A stretch of DNA of 64,000 nucleotides from Phoma sp. XZ068 (lineage: Eukaryota; Ascomycota; Dothideomycetes; Pleosporales; Didymellaceae), in the NCBI GenBank assembly GCA_004835665.1, contig RBKR01000008.1, forward strand, positions 1,488,001-1,552,000. Reading direction: 5' to 3'. Each line of letters starts with the position of its first letter. Positions within the stretch are counted from its first letter, which is position 1. A program made the position numbers and the translations under genes. The notes under the pieces are model-generated. The model saw only the letters and a program-made list of their open reading frames with translations, was not told the DNA's origin and made no database searches. Below are positions 1 through 11,416 of this stretch, in pieces.

Positions 1-365
1 TCAAGTGTATGACCTGGATCGTTAACACGAGAATGCCCTGGGCCGGCTTAAGGCTACATGGTGGGGTTTGCCGTACCTGGGATGAACCAGGTTGCTTTAA
101 TGTTCTTTTCTTTGAACAACCTGAGCAGGCGCTGTGTACCCACTGTTCCTGCCCAGAGTCCTACATCATGTCAGACGCTATCCCGTCACCCAAAGGTAAC
201 GGCACCGACCTCTGCTAATATCACTGGTAGAATCTTCTCCACCATACGAGCCTAGCCAGCCTGCAACCTACACTATTATCAGCACGAGACAGTTGAAATC
301 TTATTTACCATACGTACTGCATCGATGTCGACTCCATAGCTCACTAGCACCTTTTTCTTACCCAT
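1..365 (-). CDS. hxnM: Cyclic imide hydrolase, polysaccharide-deacetylase fold (5' part, HxnM-like)
   Basis: This is the N-terminal part of a gene that runs off the left edge on the minus strand. Four exons can be read: 365–318, 267–210, 160–77 and 13–1, with introns of 50, 49 and 63 nt that all keep frame. The protein starts MGKKKVLVSYGVDIDA and continues with a GWLGSYGGEDS motif and then TWFIPGHT, the start pattern of NodB/polysaccharide-deacetylase-like proteins that include cyclic imidases. In the A. nidulans nicotinate pathway HxnM opens 3-hydroxypiperidine-2,6-dione to alpha-hydroxyglutaramate. I assign that role from the family plus the neighbouring amidase and the rest of the cluster. 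The short first exons explain why no long reading frame is visible. The catalytic core lies outside the window. Alternative: a deacetylase-like hydrolase of another specificity. Confidence 0.75.
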
Positions 366-888
366 CTTGATGCGTCGGAGACCTGATGTTCGTTGTAGTA
401 TTGAAATCTGAGAAGGTACAGTGGCAATGATATACAAGGTGAAATAGGAGGCAAGCTTGACATAATGTTTTGGAAAGTAAACAGCTACCCCGCATATGTT
501 GGATCGTAACACAGGGCCCAAGTGGTGGAGTAGTTGTAAGGTGGGGGTGAGCCTATCCTCCAACCGTAGCGGATGGATGCTTATCGTCTGCATCATTCGC
601 GTGTCGCGCGTGTTAGCTCCCGTGCAGACGTGTTTCTAAAAATTGTCAGCAGTGTTTCTGACGTATTGTGACATTTGCTACCAGGCAGCTCGATTGCCAT
701 TGCATGAAGGAGATGGGACGCTTTGGTAGGTCGACAATGTTTGGTTCTAGGCAGAGTTTGATACTAGGGGAAAGCTGAATGGAATACAATTGTGATGTTG
801 TTGTTGTTTGGCATTGACATGTTGGACTTGATATGCCTTCACGGTGCGCCGTGATGGTCCATGCTTAAGATTGGTAATTATGATGAAT
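366..888. other. Intergenic gap between hxnN-like and hxnM-like genes
   Basis: Both flanking genes read leftward, so this holds the amidase 3' UTR and the upstream region of the imide hydrolase gene. No further gene or RNA was recognised. Confidence 0.6.
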
Positions 889-2920
889 TCAGACTGCAGA
901 GCCATTCTGTAGCCCAACAGCGGGAGCAACGCCTTTCAGAATTCTGTCGATGGCTTTCGCCGCGCCCAGCGCTTTTTCTTCGTTGAGCCGGCGCGCAACG
1001 ATTTGCAAACCAATGGGCATGCCGTCCATTGCATCCACATCAAACAACTCCCAATTCCACTCGTCTAATGGATTCCCGGGTTGATAGGTGTCCATCTTGG
1101 TCGCAGCCTCACTGTCCAGCTCTTTGGAAACCTGACCAGCGGGTATAACCACTGCAGGGTAGTCAACAAAATTAAAGACCTTAGTATATCCAACCCATCG
1201 ACACTTGCGGTGTGGCACCGCGGAGTGAGGCATGACAGGAGTGAGGAGAATGTCAATCTCTTCCCCATTTTCGGAGCCTTTTGTCGACTTCCAAAGGTCT
1301 AGGTATCGCTTCTGTGCAGCAGATTTCTGTTTGTTCAGTTGCCAGTACGAATAAACAGAAATTGGGGTCCCCTTGTTGATCAGTGCCTCGACGTGAGGAA
1401 TAAAGGGTTCACCGCCAGCCTCGACATCTCGCCTAATGTCCTCGCCTCCGTCAGCAGTGTAATATTGATCCATGATTTCGATACACTCCTGATGTATACT
1501 GCCTGGGTTCCAGGGCACGATGTCATGGCCAGCTCGCTTAAGTTTTGCCACGGCTTCCTCCAGTACGCGTGCCACTGGCGGATGTGGTCGCACTACACCA
1601 TCATGTCTCATGACAGCTATACGCAACGGCCGACATTGCGCGTCGTCGAAGATCTCTGACCGCCAGGGTACTGGGGAGCATTTCGGATCATGGTCCCACG
1701 GGGCCGCATCGATGACAGCCTTGGTCACCGCTACGAGCGAGTCGATGCACCGACTCATCGGCCCAATGACCGATGGCACATGCTCTTGACCGTCTGTTGA
1801 CACTGACACGCCTTGGTACGGTAAACGAGTACTCTAATTTCGCATATCAGCGGGCTGCAAAAACTACTTTGCGAACAGTTTGCCTGGTCTGGACTAACTT
1901 ACACTTGGCTTCAACCCGTACAACCCGTTCATATGGGACGGTATGCGGATGCTGCCACCGATGTCCGTTCCCCATCCAATTACGGTACCTTGAAGCGACA
2001 AAAGAGTGCCTTCTCCACCCGTTGAGCCCCCAGGGGTAAATTCGGGATTCTTCGGATGCACGGTAAGGCCCCATAGCGGATTGTCAGTTTCACACCACTG
2101 CGAGAATAAAAAAGTAAGCGTTACGACTACCTGCGGCACCGGAACGGGAGGCCATGTGCCGGTGACTTACCATGATCGACTGGGGAAGGTTTGACTTAGC
2201 GACAATGATGGCTCCCATTTGCTTCAGTAGGGACACCAAAACGCAGTCTTGCCCCGCTGGCTTGAAAGCACGTCCGACATAGCCCAGCGTGCTGTCGAAT
2301 CCTTCAACATCGAATTGATCCTTTAGCGTCATACATATGCCGTGCAAGGGTCCCACGAGTTTGCCATGTTTTTTGAAATGCTCATCGAGCTCATTGGCCT
2401 GTGTTATCGCTTCCTCGAACAGAACCTCGGTAAGGCTGCGAATGTCAGCCAAATTTGCTTGAGCATCATTAAGCTAAACGTGCCAATTCGTCTGTGGCTG
2501 TCAGCAAAGTGGCCTGGATTTCAGATTAGGGTGGGAAACGATACGCGTTTGTGAGCGTCAATGGCCCTAAAAAATTATGGCGTGAGAATGGCACGATCAT
2601 TCGAAGTTGCGCACGGAGCGTACCGGTGCACGTAGGCAACACAGAGCGTCGATGCACTCACGGCGCCAGAAAGAATCGCTTGCAGAATGTCATTAACATT
2701 ATCAATGGCTGTAACGTCTTGTGTGGTGCTTTTTGCATTTCCAGAAGCGTCGAGTTGCAGTATCTAGTGCCGTCAGTTGCCTGTTCGTGGTCCACCCAGG
2801 GGTAGAAGCTACCTCGAACAAAGTTCTGTGTGTGTCAAGGAACTTCAAAATCGCATTCTCGCGTGCGAGCCGTTTCTCGCTAACGGCCTGCAGCCATTGT
2901 GGTACCTCGGATGCTGTCAT
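889..2920 (-). CDS. hxnN: Amidase (amidase-signature family, HxnN-like)
   Basis: Amidase-signature hydrolase of about 560 residues, in at least five exons: 2920–2813, 2763–about 2624, about 2473–2171, 2097–1903 and 1833–889. The Ser-cisSer-Lys triad is visible: the Lys in LKDQFDVEG, the cis-Ser in GGSTGGEG and the nucleophile Ser in GTDIGGSIRIP. The family hydrolyses carboxamides to acids and ammonia. Beside a cyclic imide hydrolase the likely substrate is alpha-hydroxyglutaramate, the last nitrogen-releasing step of the hxn pathway; that substrate is inference. The ATG at 2920 is the first that keeps the conserved N-terminal helix. The exon 2/exon 3 junction could not be resolved: the homologous blocks on each side end in different phases with the obvious splice sites. 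It shares a divergent promoter with the monooxygenase at 3429. Confidence 0.82.
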
Positions 2921-3428
2921 GGCGAAGAAGGTGGATGTGAGGTGAGCTTGGAGTAGGCGTAAATGGTAGGGCGTCGACAGCACGCGTCGCGCTCACCATT
3001 CAATGTTTGTAATCAAGTTCACGAGATAAGGGCGCAAGCAAAAGTGCAATTGCCAGTTGCAGGAACCATAATCGCCTGAGCGCATACGCCGGAATGGCGG
3101 TCGACTGTAGTGGAGGTACCAGCTCAGACCCTGCAAGATGAAAGGTGGGGTTCTGGTATCCGAGGCGCACCTTCCGCTCGCCCAAAACAACTTTGCAATG
3201 CACTGTTTTCGTCGAGCGGCAATCCCTTGTACGGGTCACCTCATTGATTGGGGCCTGCGAAAAGAATTTCACAGCTACTGAGCTCTTGGACCATGCTATG
3301 ACAGCATTACATCAGTCGGAAATGGGCAGACCTCGAGCAGATGCTCGAACGTTTGCCCCCCCAAGTCCCTCAGGTACCCCCATTCTCGACTTTAGGGGAC
3401 CAACAATAGAAACATCCAGCCTTATAGC
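2921..3428. promoter_or_regulatory. Divergent promoter region of the amidase and FAD monooxygenase
   Basis: About 500 bases separate the start codons of two divergently read catabolic genes, so shared control is likely. No open frame here looks real. I did not identify a specific operator. Confidence 0.5.
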
Positions 3429-5512
3429 ATGTCTCCCTCAATATGGAACCTCATGAAGCGCTCAGGATCTGATCAGACGCCGCCTGTCTCTCAAAGAACA
3501 TCCCCTACTGGTCATTCCAAGCTCCAGAAGATGGCCCCCGGACTTACCGTCAATTCCATAGACTCCCGTTCCTCAGGTAGCAGCTTAGAAGTTGCATCAC
3601 AATACTCGTATACCAAGGACGACGACTACTCGAGCTTCATGAGCGACGTGCTGGTTGTTGGCGCTGGGCCTTCTGGCTTAATGCTTGCGTATGTTGCACG
3701 ATTTGAGTGTGTTTTGACAACGCTGATCGACATAGTGATAACCTCGTGAGATATGGCATTAAGACGAGAATCATCGACGACCGACCCGACCGTACCTCGA
3801 CTGGACGCGCCGATGGCATTCAGCCTAAGACTATTGAGACTCTGCGCCAAATGCGTGTCGCCGAGCCACTTTTGAGGAAGGGCGTCAAGATCTATGATAT
3901 CTCATTCTGGAAGTCTTCGACCGATGAGCCATTGCGCCGAACAGGTCGTGAGGTTCACTACCCTCCTGTGGTCGATCTGCTCGATCCCTACATCTTGTTA
4001 GTCCACCAGGGCATGGTTGAAGCTGTCTTTGAGGATGATCTGCAAGAACGAGGTACCACGGTGGTGCGCAATACGGCATTTGAGAGCCTTGAATATACAC
4101 CACAATTGATACGGCCATTGACCGTCAGCTGTAGACAGGGCGTCAACCAGGCCAAGAAATCGTTCGCAACTCGATACCTTGTTGGCTGTGATGGTGCGCA
4201 TTCGAAGGTGCGAAAGTCCATCCCAGGATCCACACCGGTTGGTGCTTCGTCAGATGCTGTGTGGGGTGTGCTGGATGGCGTTCTGGACACAGACTTCCCA
4301 GATATCTGGAGCAAAGTTGTCGTTCAATCAGAAACATTGGGCTCGGTGCTGATGATCCCTCGCGAACGCGGCTTGACACGTCTATACATTGAGCTTCGAC
4401 CAGGCTCAGAAGCGGCGGTTTCTGCCGGTGAACAGACTCCCCAAGAATTTGTCCAGAGCCGTGCACGAGCCATCCTGCAACCGTACAGACTGGAGTGGAG
4501 GAATGTCGAATGGTTTGGACGTTACAAGATTGGGCAACGTGTAGCTTCTAAATTCACTGATGTCGAGCGAAAGGTCTTTATTGCTGGAGATGCCAGTCAT
4601 ACCCACTCACCGAAGGCCGCACAGGGCATGAACACATCGATGCACGACTCATGGAATCTAGCCTGGAAGCTGAACTTTGCCGTTCGGGGACTTGCCAAGC
4701 CTAGTCTGCTTGCAAGTTACGAGCAGGAGCGCAAAAAGATTGCGCAAGACCTCATCGACTTTGACTATGAGCACGCCAATGCCTTCCATGAGGGAGATCC
4801 AGCCGCTCTTGCGGCTAACTTCACGAAGAATGTTGCTTTCATCTCAGGATATGGTGTCAGCTACACACCAAATATTGTAAATGTATACGCCAAGGGGTAT
4901 ACACGGGGTCATCTTACACCAGGATTCCTCCTTCCTCCTGCCAAGGTCACCCGCTTCATCGACTCGAATCCGGTCGATATCCAAACCGACATCCCTGCAC
5001 TTGGTCAATTTCGCATCTACTTCTTCTGCCACAACGTAAAGAAGGCGATGCCCTTCCTGGAAACAATCTGCCACCAGCAATCCGGTATGGAGTCGTATGT
5101 TGGGCGCATCACCGCCGCAGGCAATGCATCATACACTATGCAGCCACCTCTTGCCGCACCGCATGACCAATTTGTTATTCCAGAACGATACACACCGGTT
5201 AGCGGCATCTTCACATACGCCCTAGTTACCGATCAGAACAGAGGTCAGATCGAGATAAAGGATCTGCCACCCGTCTTGCGCGAATCAGCCTGGTCAATCT
5301 ATCTCGACGATGTGCCACACCAGGATACTCGCAAGCAAACCGTTATGGACAAATGGCTTGATGGACTTGATGAGGACGAAGTTGTGGTCTTGAACGTCCG
5401 CCCCGATGGCTACGTCGGCACAGTGCGTCGTTTCGCAACTGGCAGCAGGGAGAACGGTTTGATCGCCGTCAACTGGATGGATGACTACTACGAGGGTTTC
5501 ATGAGGGACTAG
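3429..5512 (+). CDS. hxnV: FAD-dependent monooxygenase, phenol 2-monooxygenase type (HxnV-like)
   Basis: Aromatic-ring hydroxylase of 678 residues in two exons (3429–3688 and 3736–5512; 47-nt intron that splits the dinucleotide fold). An unusual low-complexity N-terminal stretch of about 70 residues precedes the FAD fold. The GxGxxG motif is DVLVVGAGPSGLMLA, the DG motif is YLVGCDGAHSKVRKSIPG, and the GD motif is FIAGDASHTHSPKAAQGMN. A C-terminal thioredoxin-like dimerisation domain, as in phenol hydroxylase, ends with RPDGYVGTV. These enzymes insert one oxygen into a ring using NAD(P)H and O2. Within this cluster the expected substrate is a hydroxylated pyridine or reduced pyridine intermediate of nicotinate breakdown. 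The exact step is inferred from A. nidulans HxnV, not from the sequence. Confidence 0.8.
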
Positions 5513-6174
5513 TAGAGATAGAGTCAAACGAGCAGGTATTTCTTGAAGCATGGTTTCGGCGTTGGGTTATGGATTGGGGGCGATATACACGACACACCAA
5601 GCCCAACAGAAAATACGGACTTGCATGAAAATCAATTAATCTTCTGAATGAATACTCAAGACGCCCATAATGATATTGTATGTGATGCAATCGACCCAAA
5701 CAACACCACAATATACGCCCTACATTTCGTAGAGTTCAACTCATATCGTGTTGCTACATGTCCCGTATACCACTTTTGCTGCCAAAAGCGCGTATAGATT
5801 GAACGTATAGATTGAAGAGCCCCCACTCTTATCTTCTCCTCACTTGTCCTTCCCTATCAACCCATCATAGATTGCACGCCCGTGCCTAAACTCAGAATCT
5901 GACTACACCGGCTAGGTCTGAAAGTGAGGGCTTATGATTTCGATGGACGGAAATCAAAGATGGAGGCGTAGTGCTCAAGAAGGCATAATTAACACATATA
6001 TAAAGCAAGGTAGTGGCATTAAATCATCAACAACTCCATCTGGGCCATCACCTGGTATTGTTGTCAATCTTCGTGTAGTGTTGATGACAAGATATTTTCA
6101 GTTTTTCCTCACCTCATCTGAGCATAGAGTACTACCGTTTTATATTCTCGAAGACGACATTCCATACCCTAATC
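5513..6174. other. Intergenic region with the transporter promoter
   Basis: Contains the monooxygenase 3' end and the promoter of the MFS gene. A TATA-like motif is annotated separately. Nothing else recognised. Confidence 0.5.
5997..6004 (+). promoter_or_regulatory. TATA-like box (TATATAAA)
   Basis: The 8-mer TATATAAA lies 171 bases before the ATG of the MFS transporter gene, a plausible distance for a regulated fungal promoter. Confidence 0.4.
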
Positions 6175-7823
6175 ATGGACGAAGAGAAGCGCAACATGTC
6201 GGCCAGCTTCGAGAAAGATCATGGCACGGTCACAGTCCTTGAGACCATCGACAGGTCCGCCGAACGCGCCTATGGTACATCCTTTGTCTGCTTCCTCAAC
6301 CCCGAGCTAATATCAACAGTTCGCAAATTTGACTTCTACTTACTCCCTTTCCTGCCCTTGATGTACTTTTTTAATTCCGTCGACCGCAGCAACCTCGGAA
6401 ATGCAAAGACAGACGGCATGGACAAAGACCTCGGCTTCACGGGCGAGCAGTACAGTTTGTTGATATTGCTGTTCTATATTCCAAATGGACTGTGCGATTT
6501 GCCTTTGAACATGTTAACGAAGAAATGGAGTGGAAAGGTCATATTGCCTAGCTGTAAGTTCTCTTGCAAGTTTTCCAAACGCTTTATTTAGTCAATGATG
6601 TCTCTGCAAACGCAATGTTAGATTCTGTAGAGCTAATTGCATTGCATTAATGGTAGGCTGGGGCGCAATGGCATTGTTCCAGTGCTCTGCGAAAAACTAT
6701 GCTGGCATGCTGGTTATTCGGTTGCTATTGGGCGCTTTTGAGGCTGGATTCTTTGCTGGTGTGGTATTCTACTTGACGCTCATTTACACCCGTGGAGAGC
6801 TCGGATTTCGTGTCGCGCTGTTCTTCGGCAGTGCGCTGCTTGCCGGAGCGTTTAGTGGATTGATCTCTTTTGGTGTGTTTCAGATCCACCATGCCACCAT
6901 ACCGGGATGGAAATGGCTGTTCATCATTGAAGGTAGGTTACATCGGATATTATATACTATAGTACTGACTGTAAGCAGGTGCGATGACGGTTGTGATCGC
7001 TCTCATTGCCTTCGCTTGGTTGCCTGCCACGCCTCAATCTGCGTGGTTTTTAAACGAGACTGAACGAGCGGTAGCTGAACGACGCACGCTACGCGACTTG
7101 TCATCCTCGGCAAGCCACGATTTTGATATGAAGGAGTGCTTTGAGGAGTGGAGTAACTGGAAGATGGTACCATGGTGCATCATCGCTTTTACGTACCCAG
7201 TGGCCTTTAGCACAACGTCGAACTTCCTACCACAGATTGTGCAGAGACTTGGGTATAGCGTCGTCAAAACTAATCTCTGGACCGTTGCACCAAATGCCGT
7301 TGGATTTGTGGTGTTATTGTGCGTCACGTATAGTAGCGACCACTTCCGCGAACGTACCTTCCACATCATCTTCGCACTGTGCGTCTCGCTCGTGGGCCTC
7401 ATCATACTCGCCTCGACTGACGTCCTAGCTGACAAAGGCGTCGCATATTTCGCATGCTTCATGCTTGCTGCCGGTGCCTACATTCAAAGCTGCTTGTTCC
7501 ATTCGTGGCACAACAACAACAATCTCAATGAGAACGCTCGCGCGGCTACAACAGGCTTGCTAGTCGGTCTGGGTAACCTGGGTGGCATTGTATCCGCTGC
7601 GACTTTCAGACAAGAGTATGCTCCAAAGTACATCCCAACGCTAGCTGCAACGGCGGCGTGTAATGTGACGTGCATTGGGTTCACGCTGTTGCTGAGCGGC
7701 TGGATGAAAAGAGATAATCACAGGAGGGACAAAAAGCAGGGTATCATGATCAGGGCGGAGGAAGTCAATACAAGCGAGCTGGGTGATGGGGAAGCAAGCG
7801 AGATGTGGCGATATTTCACTTAA
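6175..7823 (+). CDS. hxnP: MFS transporter, anion:cation symporter family (HxnP-like)
   Basis: Membrane carrier of 484 residues in four exons: 6175–6274, 6320–6553, 6657–6932 and 6979–7823. It begins with a charged cytosolic tail and then the family signature RKFDFYLLPFLPLMYFFN and SVDRSNLGNAKTDGMDKDLG, as in the TNA1/DAL5/VHT1 carriers of nicotinate, allantoate and vitamin anions. About twelve hydrophobic segments follow. The second intron (6554–6656) is 103 nt; the third is 46 nt. The first intron is 45 nt without an in-frame stop, so an unspliced form would add 15 residues before transmembrane segment 1. Location next to pyridine-ring catabolic genes suggests import of nicotinate or a derivative. 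HxnZ of A. nidulans is also an MFS carrier, so the P/Z assignment is less certain than the family. Confidence 0.78.
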
Positions 7824-8076
7824 GTCATATTCGCTACCCGAGGAAACTAGTAGGGTGCTAGAGGCGGAAGGGGACAAAGCTGCTAAATTGAACAGGAGCG
7901 ACATGTAGTAAACCCAAGGGAAAGCAAGAATGAGCCAAATGCATTGCGAAGCAACATGCAGAACGATTCGCAGGCTTTAAGTTATGCTCAGTGTCAAGTA
8001 CTCAAAACCATATTGGCGCATTGCAAATAACAATCAATCGTACCGTGCTGTGCGAGACTAGCACCATTTGTCATAC

Positions 8077-11000
8077 CTAGGTAAAAAACATGCTCGCACC
8101 ACTCCCACCCACCAGCCGCCACTGCACCAGCCCCCTAAGCACCATCATCCCATCATGCACCACGGCCCATCTAACCTTACTCAAGCACCGACTAACACAC
8201 GCTGCAAGCCCATTCGTCCCCCGATTCCCCACTGCCCCAGATATCCCCTCTTCATATCCAATCTGCAGCAACTTCTCTGGGTCCGCCTTACTGATCGTAT
8301 CTAGCAAGCTCTTCATCTCAGCCGCTGGATCCCATATAATCTCATCCTCATCATCATGTATCGCGAACGGCGGCAAATGGCCACGGCCTGATATGGCCAG
8401 AGGCACAGGGCGCGCATACCATACCCCCCATACGACAAGCGTGCCAAGATATACAGCCCAAGGGTGGTGCCAGAGTCGTCCTGCACCGACGTCAAGTTCG
8501 CCGTCGAGCACATCCACGCCCTGATTGACGAGGGCGGCAGCATGCCACACGGCTTTGCCTGCTTCCTTGACGTTCTCCGCAACCCACTTTTTGACTATGC
8601 GCTGGCTACGCGCATAGTCTGCGCGCGCGACGGGTCGACCCAAGATATGACGTGCACCGGCGTATATTTGCAGGTCTAAGAAGGGAGTATGCAGAAGGAT
8701 GTGCGCAGAGTGGTAGAGCGAGAGGGTGGCTGACCGCATAACATGAAATTCTTTGGCGAGATAGTGGTCTTCCGAGGGTAGGCGTGTGACGTAAGTGGAG
8801 CAGAAGGTTTCATAGTCGGCGTGCCAGGCTGTATATGAGTTCGCGAGGCGTGATTGCCAGTTGCCGAGCGGATTGGCGGCGATAGGATCGCCGAGTGAGG
8901 TCTGGTCGCGGCGTTGCATGTCCCAGGCTACGGACATAAGGCCATGGAGAAGAAGTGAGCGGGAGAGGTTGTTGAGGTTTCTTGGGACTGATGTGGCATT
9001 CGGGTGCAGGTACATCTTCAAGCAGGACAGAAACAATGGTGTTGGCGTTTGCTTTTGCCGTAACTGGTGCCATGTCTCGGCAGAGTCGGCCTCCCAGAGC
9101 GACTGATCACAGGGTAAATTCGATCGAAGTTCAAATGCGGACATGCAGAGGGACTGGCAGAACAGCACGGCATGTTGAGTGTCCCACATGAAGCAGAGGA
9201 GCGCAAGTCTATCATTGTCAGTGTATAAGTTTCACGCGATAGTTGGTGACATACCTCTTCTTCTGCTCGGCGTCCACCCACGTCCGCCAATCGTCCTCAA
9301 GGTCATCAGTGGCATCTTCCAGCGTAGGCGGTCTAATACTCTGGCAGTCGCTTCGACGGATTAGATTAATCAGCAGTCCGTGAAAAAGATGCGACATATC
9401 GTGTTGCTTCTGCCCCGCTCTGCTCTTTCCAAAACACTCAACAAGTAAGATAGTCTGGAGCACCCAAAGGTCAGGCTTTGCAGAAAACCCGGCATTGGCG
9501 AAAATTTGTGGTCGCAGGACATCATGTACGCACACCTGGTGTATGTCAGCAGCTGCCTATCGCACTATTGAAGCGGTCAGGACGTACTGCAAGCTGATGA
9601 GCATCCTTCTCTCCGTAGGTGGCACCGAGTAGTAGTACAGTCATCAACAACAGAGTGTCGACATGGGATGGCTCGAACGTTGACATATGCATAAGCGGGT
9701 AGGTGGTGTTGAAGCGTGTCCAGAATAAGTCGCAGTATGTTTGTAGACAACTCAAAGACAGCAGGGGATGATCTCGCATAACGATGCTGCCATCTGGTGC
9801 CGTGGGCTGGGTAATGTCGATGAGGTCCAATATTTGTTGTCGAGCCAGCTCATCGATTATAGGCAAATTCCGCGAGGGTTGAAGCATTGACATCGGCCTC
9901 TCAACGTCAGGCAATAAAGCGATTGCCGGTACCTGAGATGGATTTTTTGTGACTGGGTCAACGCTGGGAACGGCTGTATGAGAAACAGTGTTCTTGCATA
10001 CTGGTTGCTGCGCCTTGCGTACTGGTGATTTCGTCAAAGGTGCCGTGGGAGAGTGATGGATCACCGAGCCTGTTCGTTGTGATGGAAGAGATCCGAATTG
10101 CCCATCTGTTGACAGTGGTCTGTCAAAGTTCATGTGCTCCAGCTGGAGGTCAAATGCGTGACTTGGCTGGGGCACAGTGTTATTCGCGATTGAAAAGTTG
10201 GGGAACGGATCGTGTATTGCCGGCTGCTGCTGGATCTGAGTAGTCTGGGCCAAATCCATATCAAAGAGCCAATTATAGTTATTCATCGTAGTGAATGGGT
10301 TGTTAAACGAGCTTGCTGTGTCTGGATTGAAGATATCGTCAAAAGGTGCATCGTCGAAATTGGTTGTGACGAACGGTTCGGGCTCGGGCTGTGACACTTC
10401 GGTAGACCAAAACTGTTGGTCTATCGGCGAGAATGGCTGCGATGAAAGTGCGTGAGGATCAAGAGTGGTAGGCGGATATCCTGAAGCAATTCCAGAGTCG
10501 TGATCATCTAGCGAGCTACTGATCGACGCATTGTGTGAGATGGGTGGTGATATTGGTGCTTGCTCTTCGTGAGTGGCGAATAAGGCGAATTCCGCAAGTG
10601 TCTGTAGTGCGTCGTTGTGTTGCGGCTGTGGGTGTTGGTGTCGCTTCTGGGTATCGTTCGCAATAGCAGGCTTTTTGGTCACGATCTTGCCTTCGGCATC
10701 TTTCCACATACGCTTGCCTTGATTGATTCAGTTTTGACAGTGAGTAGACATGGTGTACAGAATTACTTACGTGTGTTCAATATGCCGCAACCTTCAGCGC
10801 CAGCTTCGTCATCCTTCTGTTTGTGACGGGCCATATGCCTGTCTACACATCTTGTCAGTTACAATGTTCGAAGACAACCATTCACACCATTCTCTAGTAT
10901 GCACAAGGCATTGTGGTGTGTTTAGGAGCAACATTCCTTCGCTATCATACAGTGGGGGCAGATCGCGGCGAACCAGTGTCTTGGAACTGACACTTCAGCA

Positions 11001-11416
11001 TCACCTTGATGCTGCACGTCCCATTTGGAGAAACTTCAATTAAAACGAAAAGACGGTGTAAGAGAATGGGATGTGAAGGACAAATTTGCAGCTCCACTCC
11101 TGCCTGGTATGAAGTCGCTGCACGTGTGTGGCGCTGAAGCGCTAAGTATGTACGAACTATGTTTGCCAAAACGTTAAGAAGTGATTGCCTTACCCAGTAA
11201 GTCTCGTCTCTTGAAGTGAGCCCTACATCTGTCGCAGGTGTGCTCCCCGGTCGAATGATTCAGTAGATGCCGTTGGAGGTGCTCAGCTCTGGTGAAGCTT
11301 CTCCCACATCCAGCATTGTTACAGACAAACTTTCTCCCTTCCACTTTGCCCGTGGCATCCCTTCTCTTGCGACCTCGTGGCATAGTACTCGATTGATTTG
11401 AAACAGCTGAACTCAT
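8077..11416 (-). CDS. hxnR: C2H2 zinc-finger transcription factor with fungal-specific TF domain (HxnR-like)
   Basis: Regulator of 945 residues in five exons: 11416–11194, 10842–10771, 10717–9588, 9535–9255 and 9208–8077. All junctions keep phase. Two tandem C2H2 fingers lie near the N terminus: CNNAGCGRSFTRAEHLQRH, and a second beginning CDRCRAHFKRRDLL whose HxxxH pair (RHMARH) is completed across the first intron. A long Ser/Pro/Gln-rich, probably disordered region follows, then a fungal_trans-type middle region with several hydrophobic helices. This architecture, rather than Zn2Cys6, is that of HxnR, the pathway-specific activator of nicotinate genes, and it sits in the centre of the cluster. 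The first intron is 351 nt, far longer than all others here, and may hide another exon or regulatory sequence. Binding target not visible. Confidence 0.8.
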
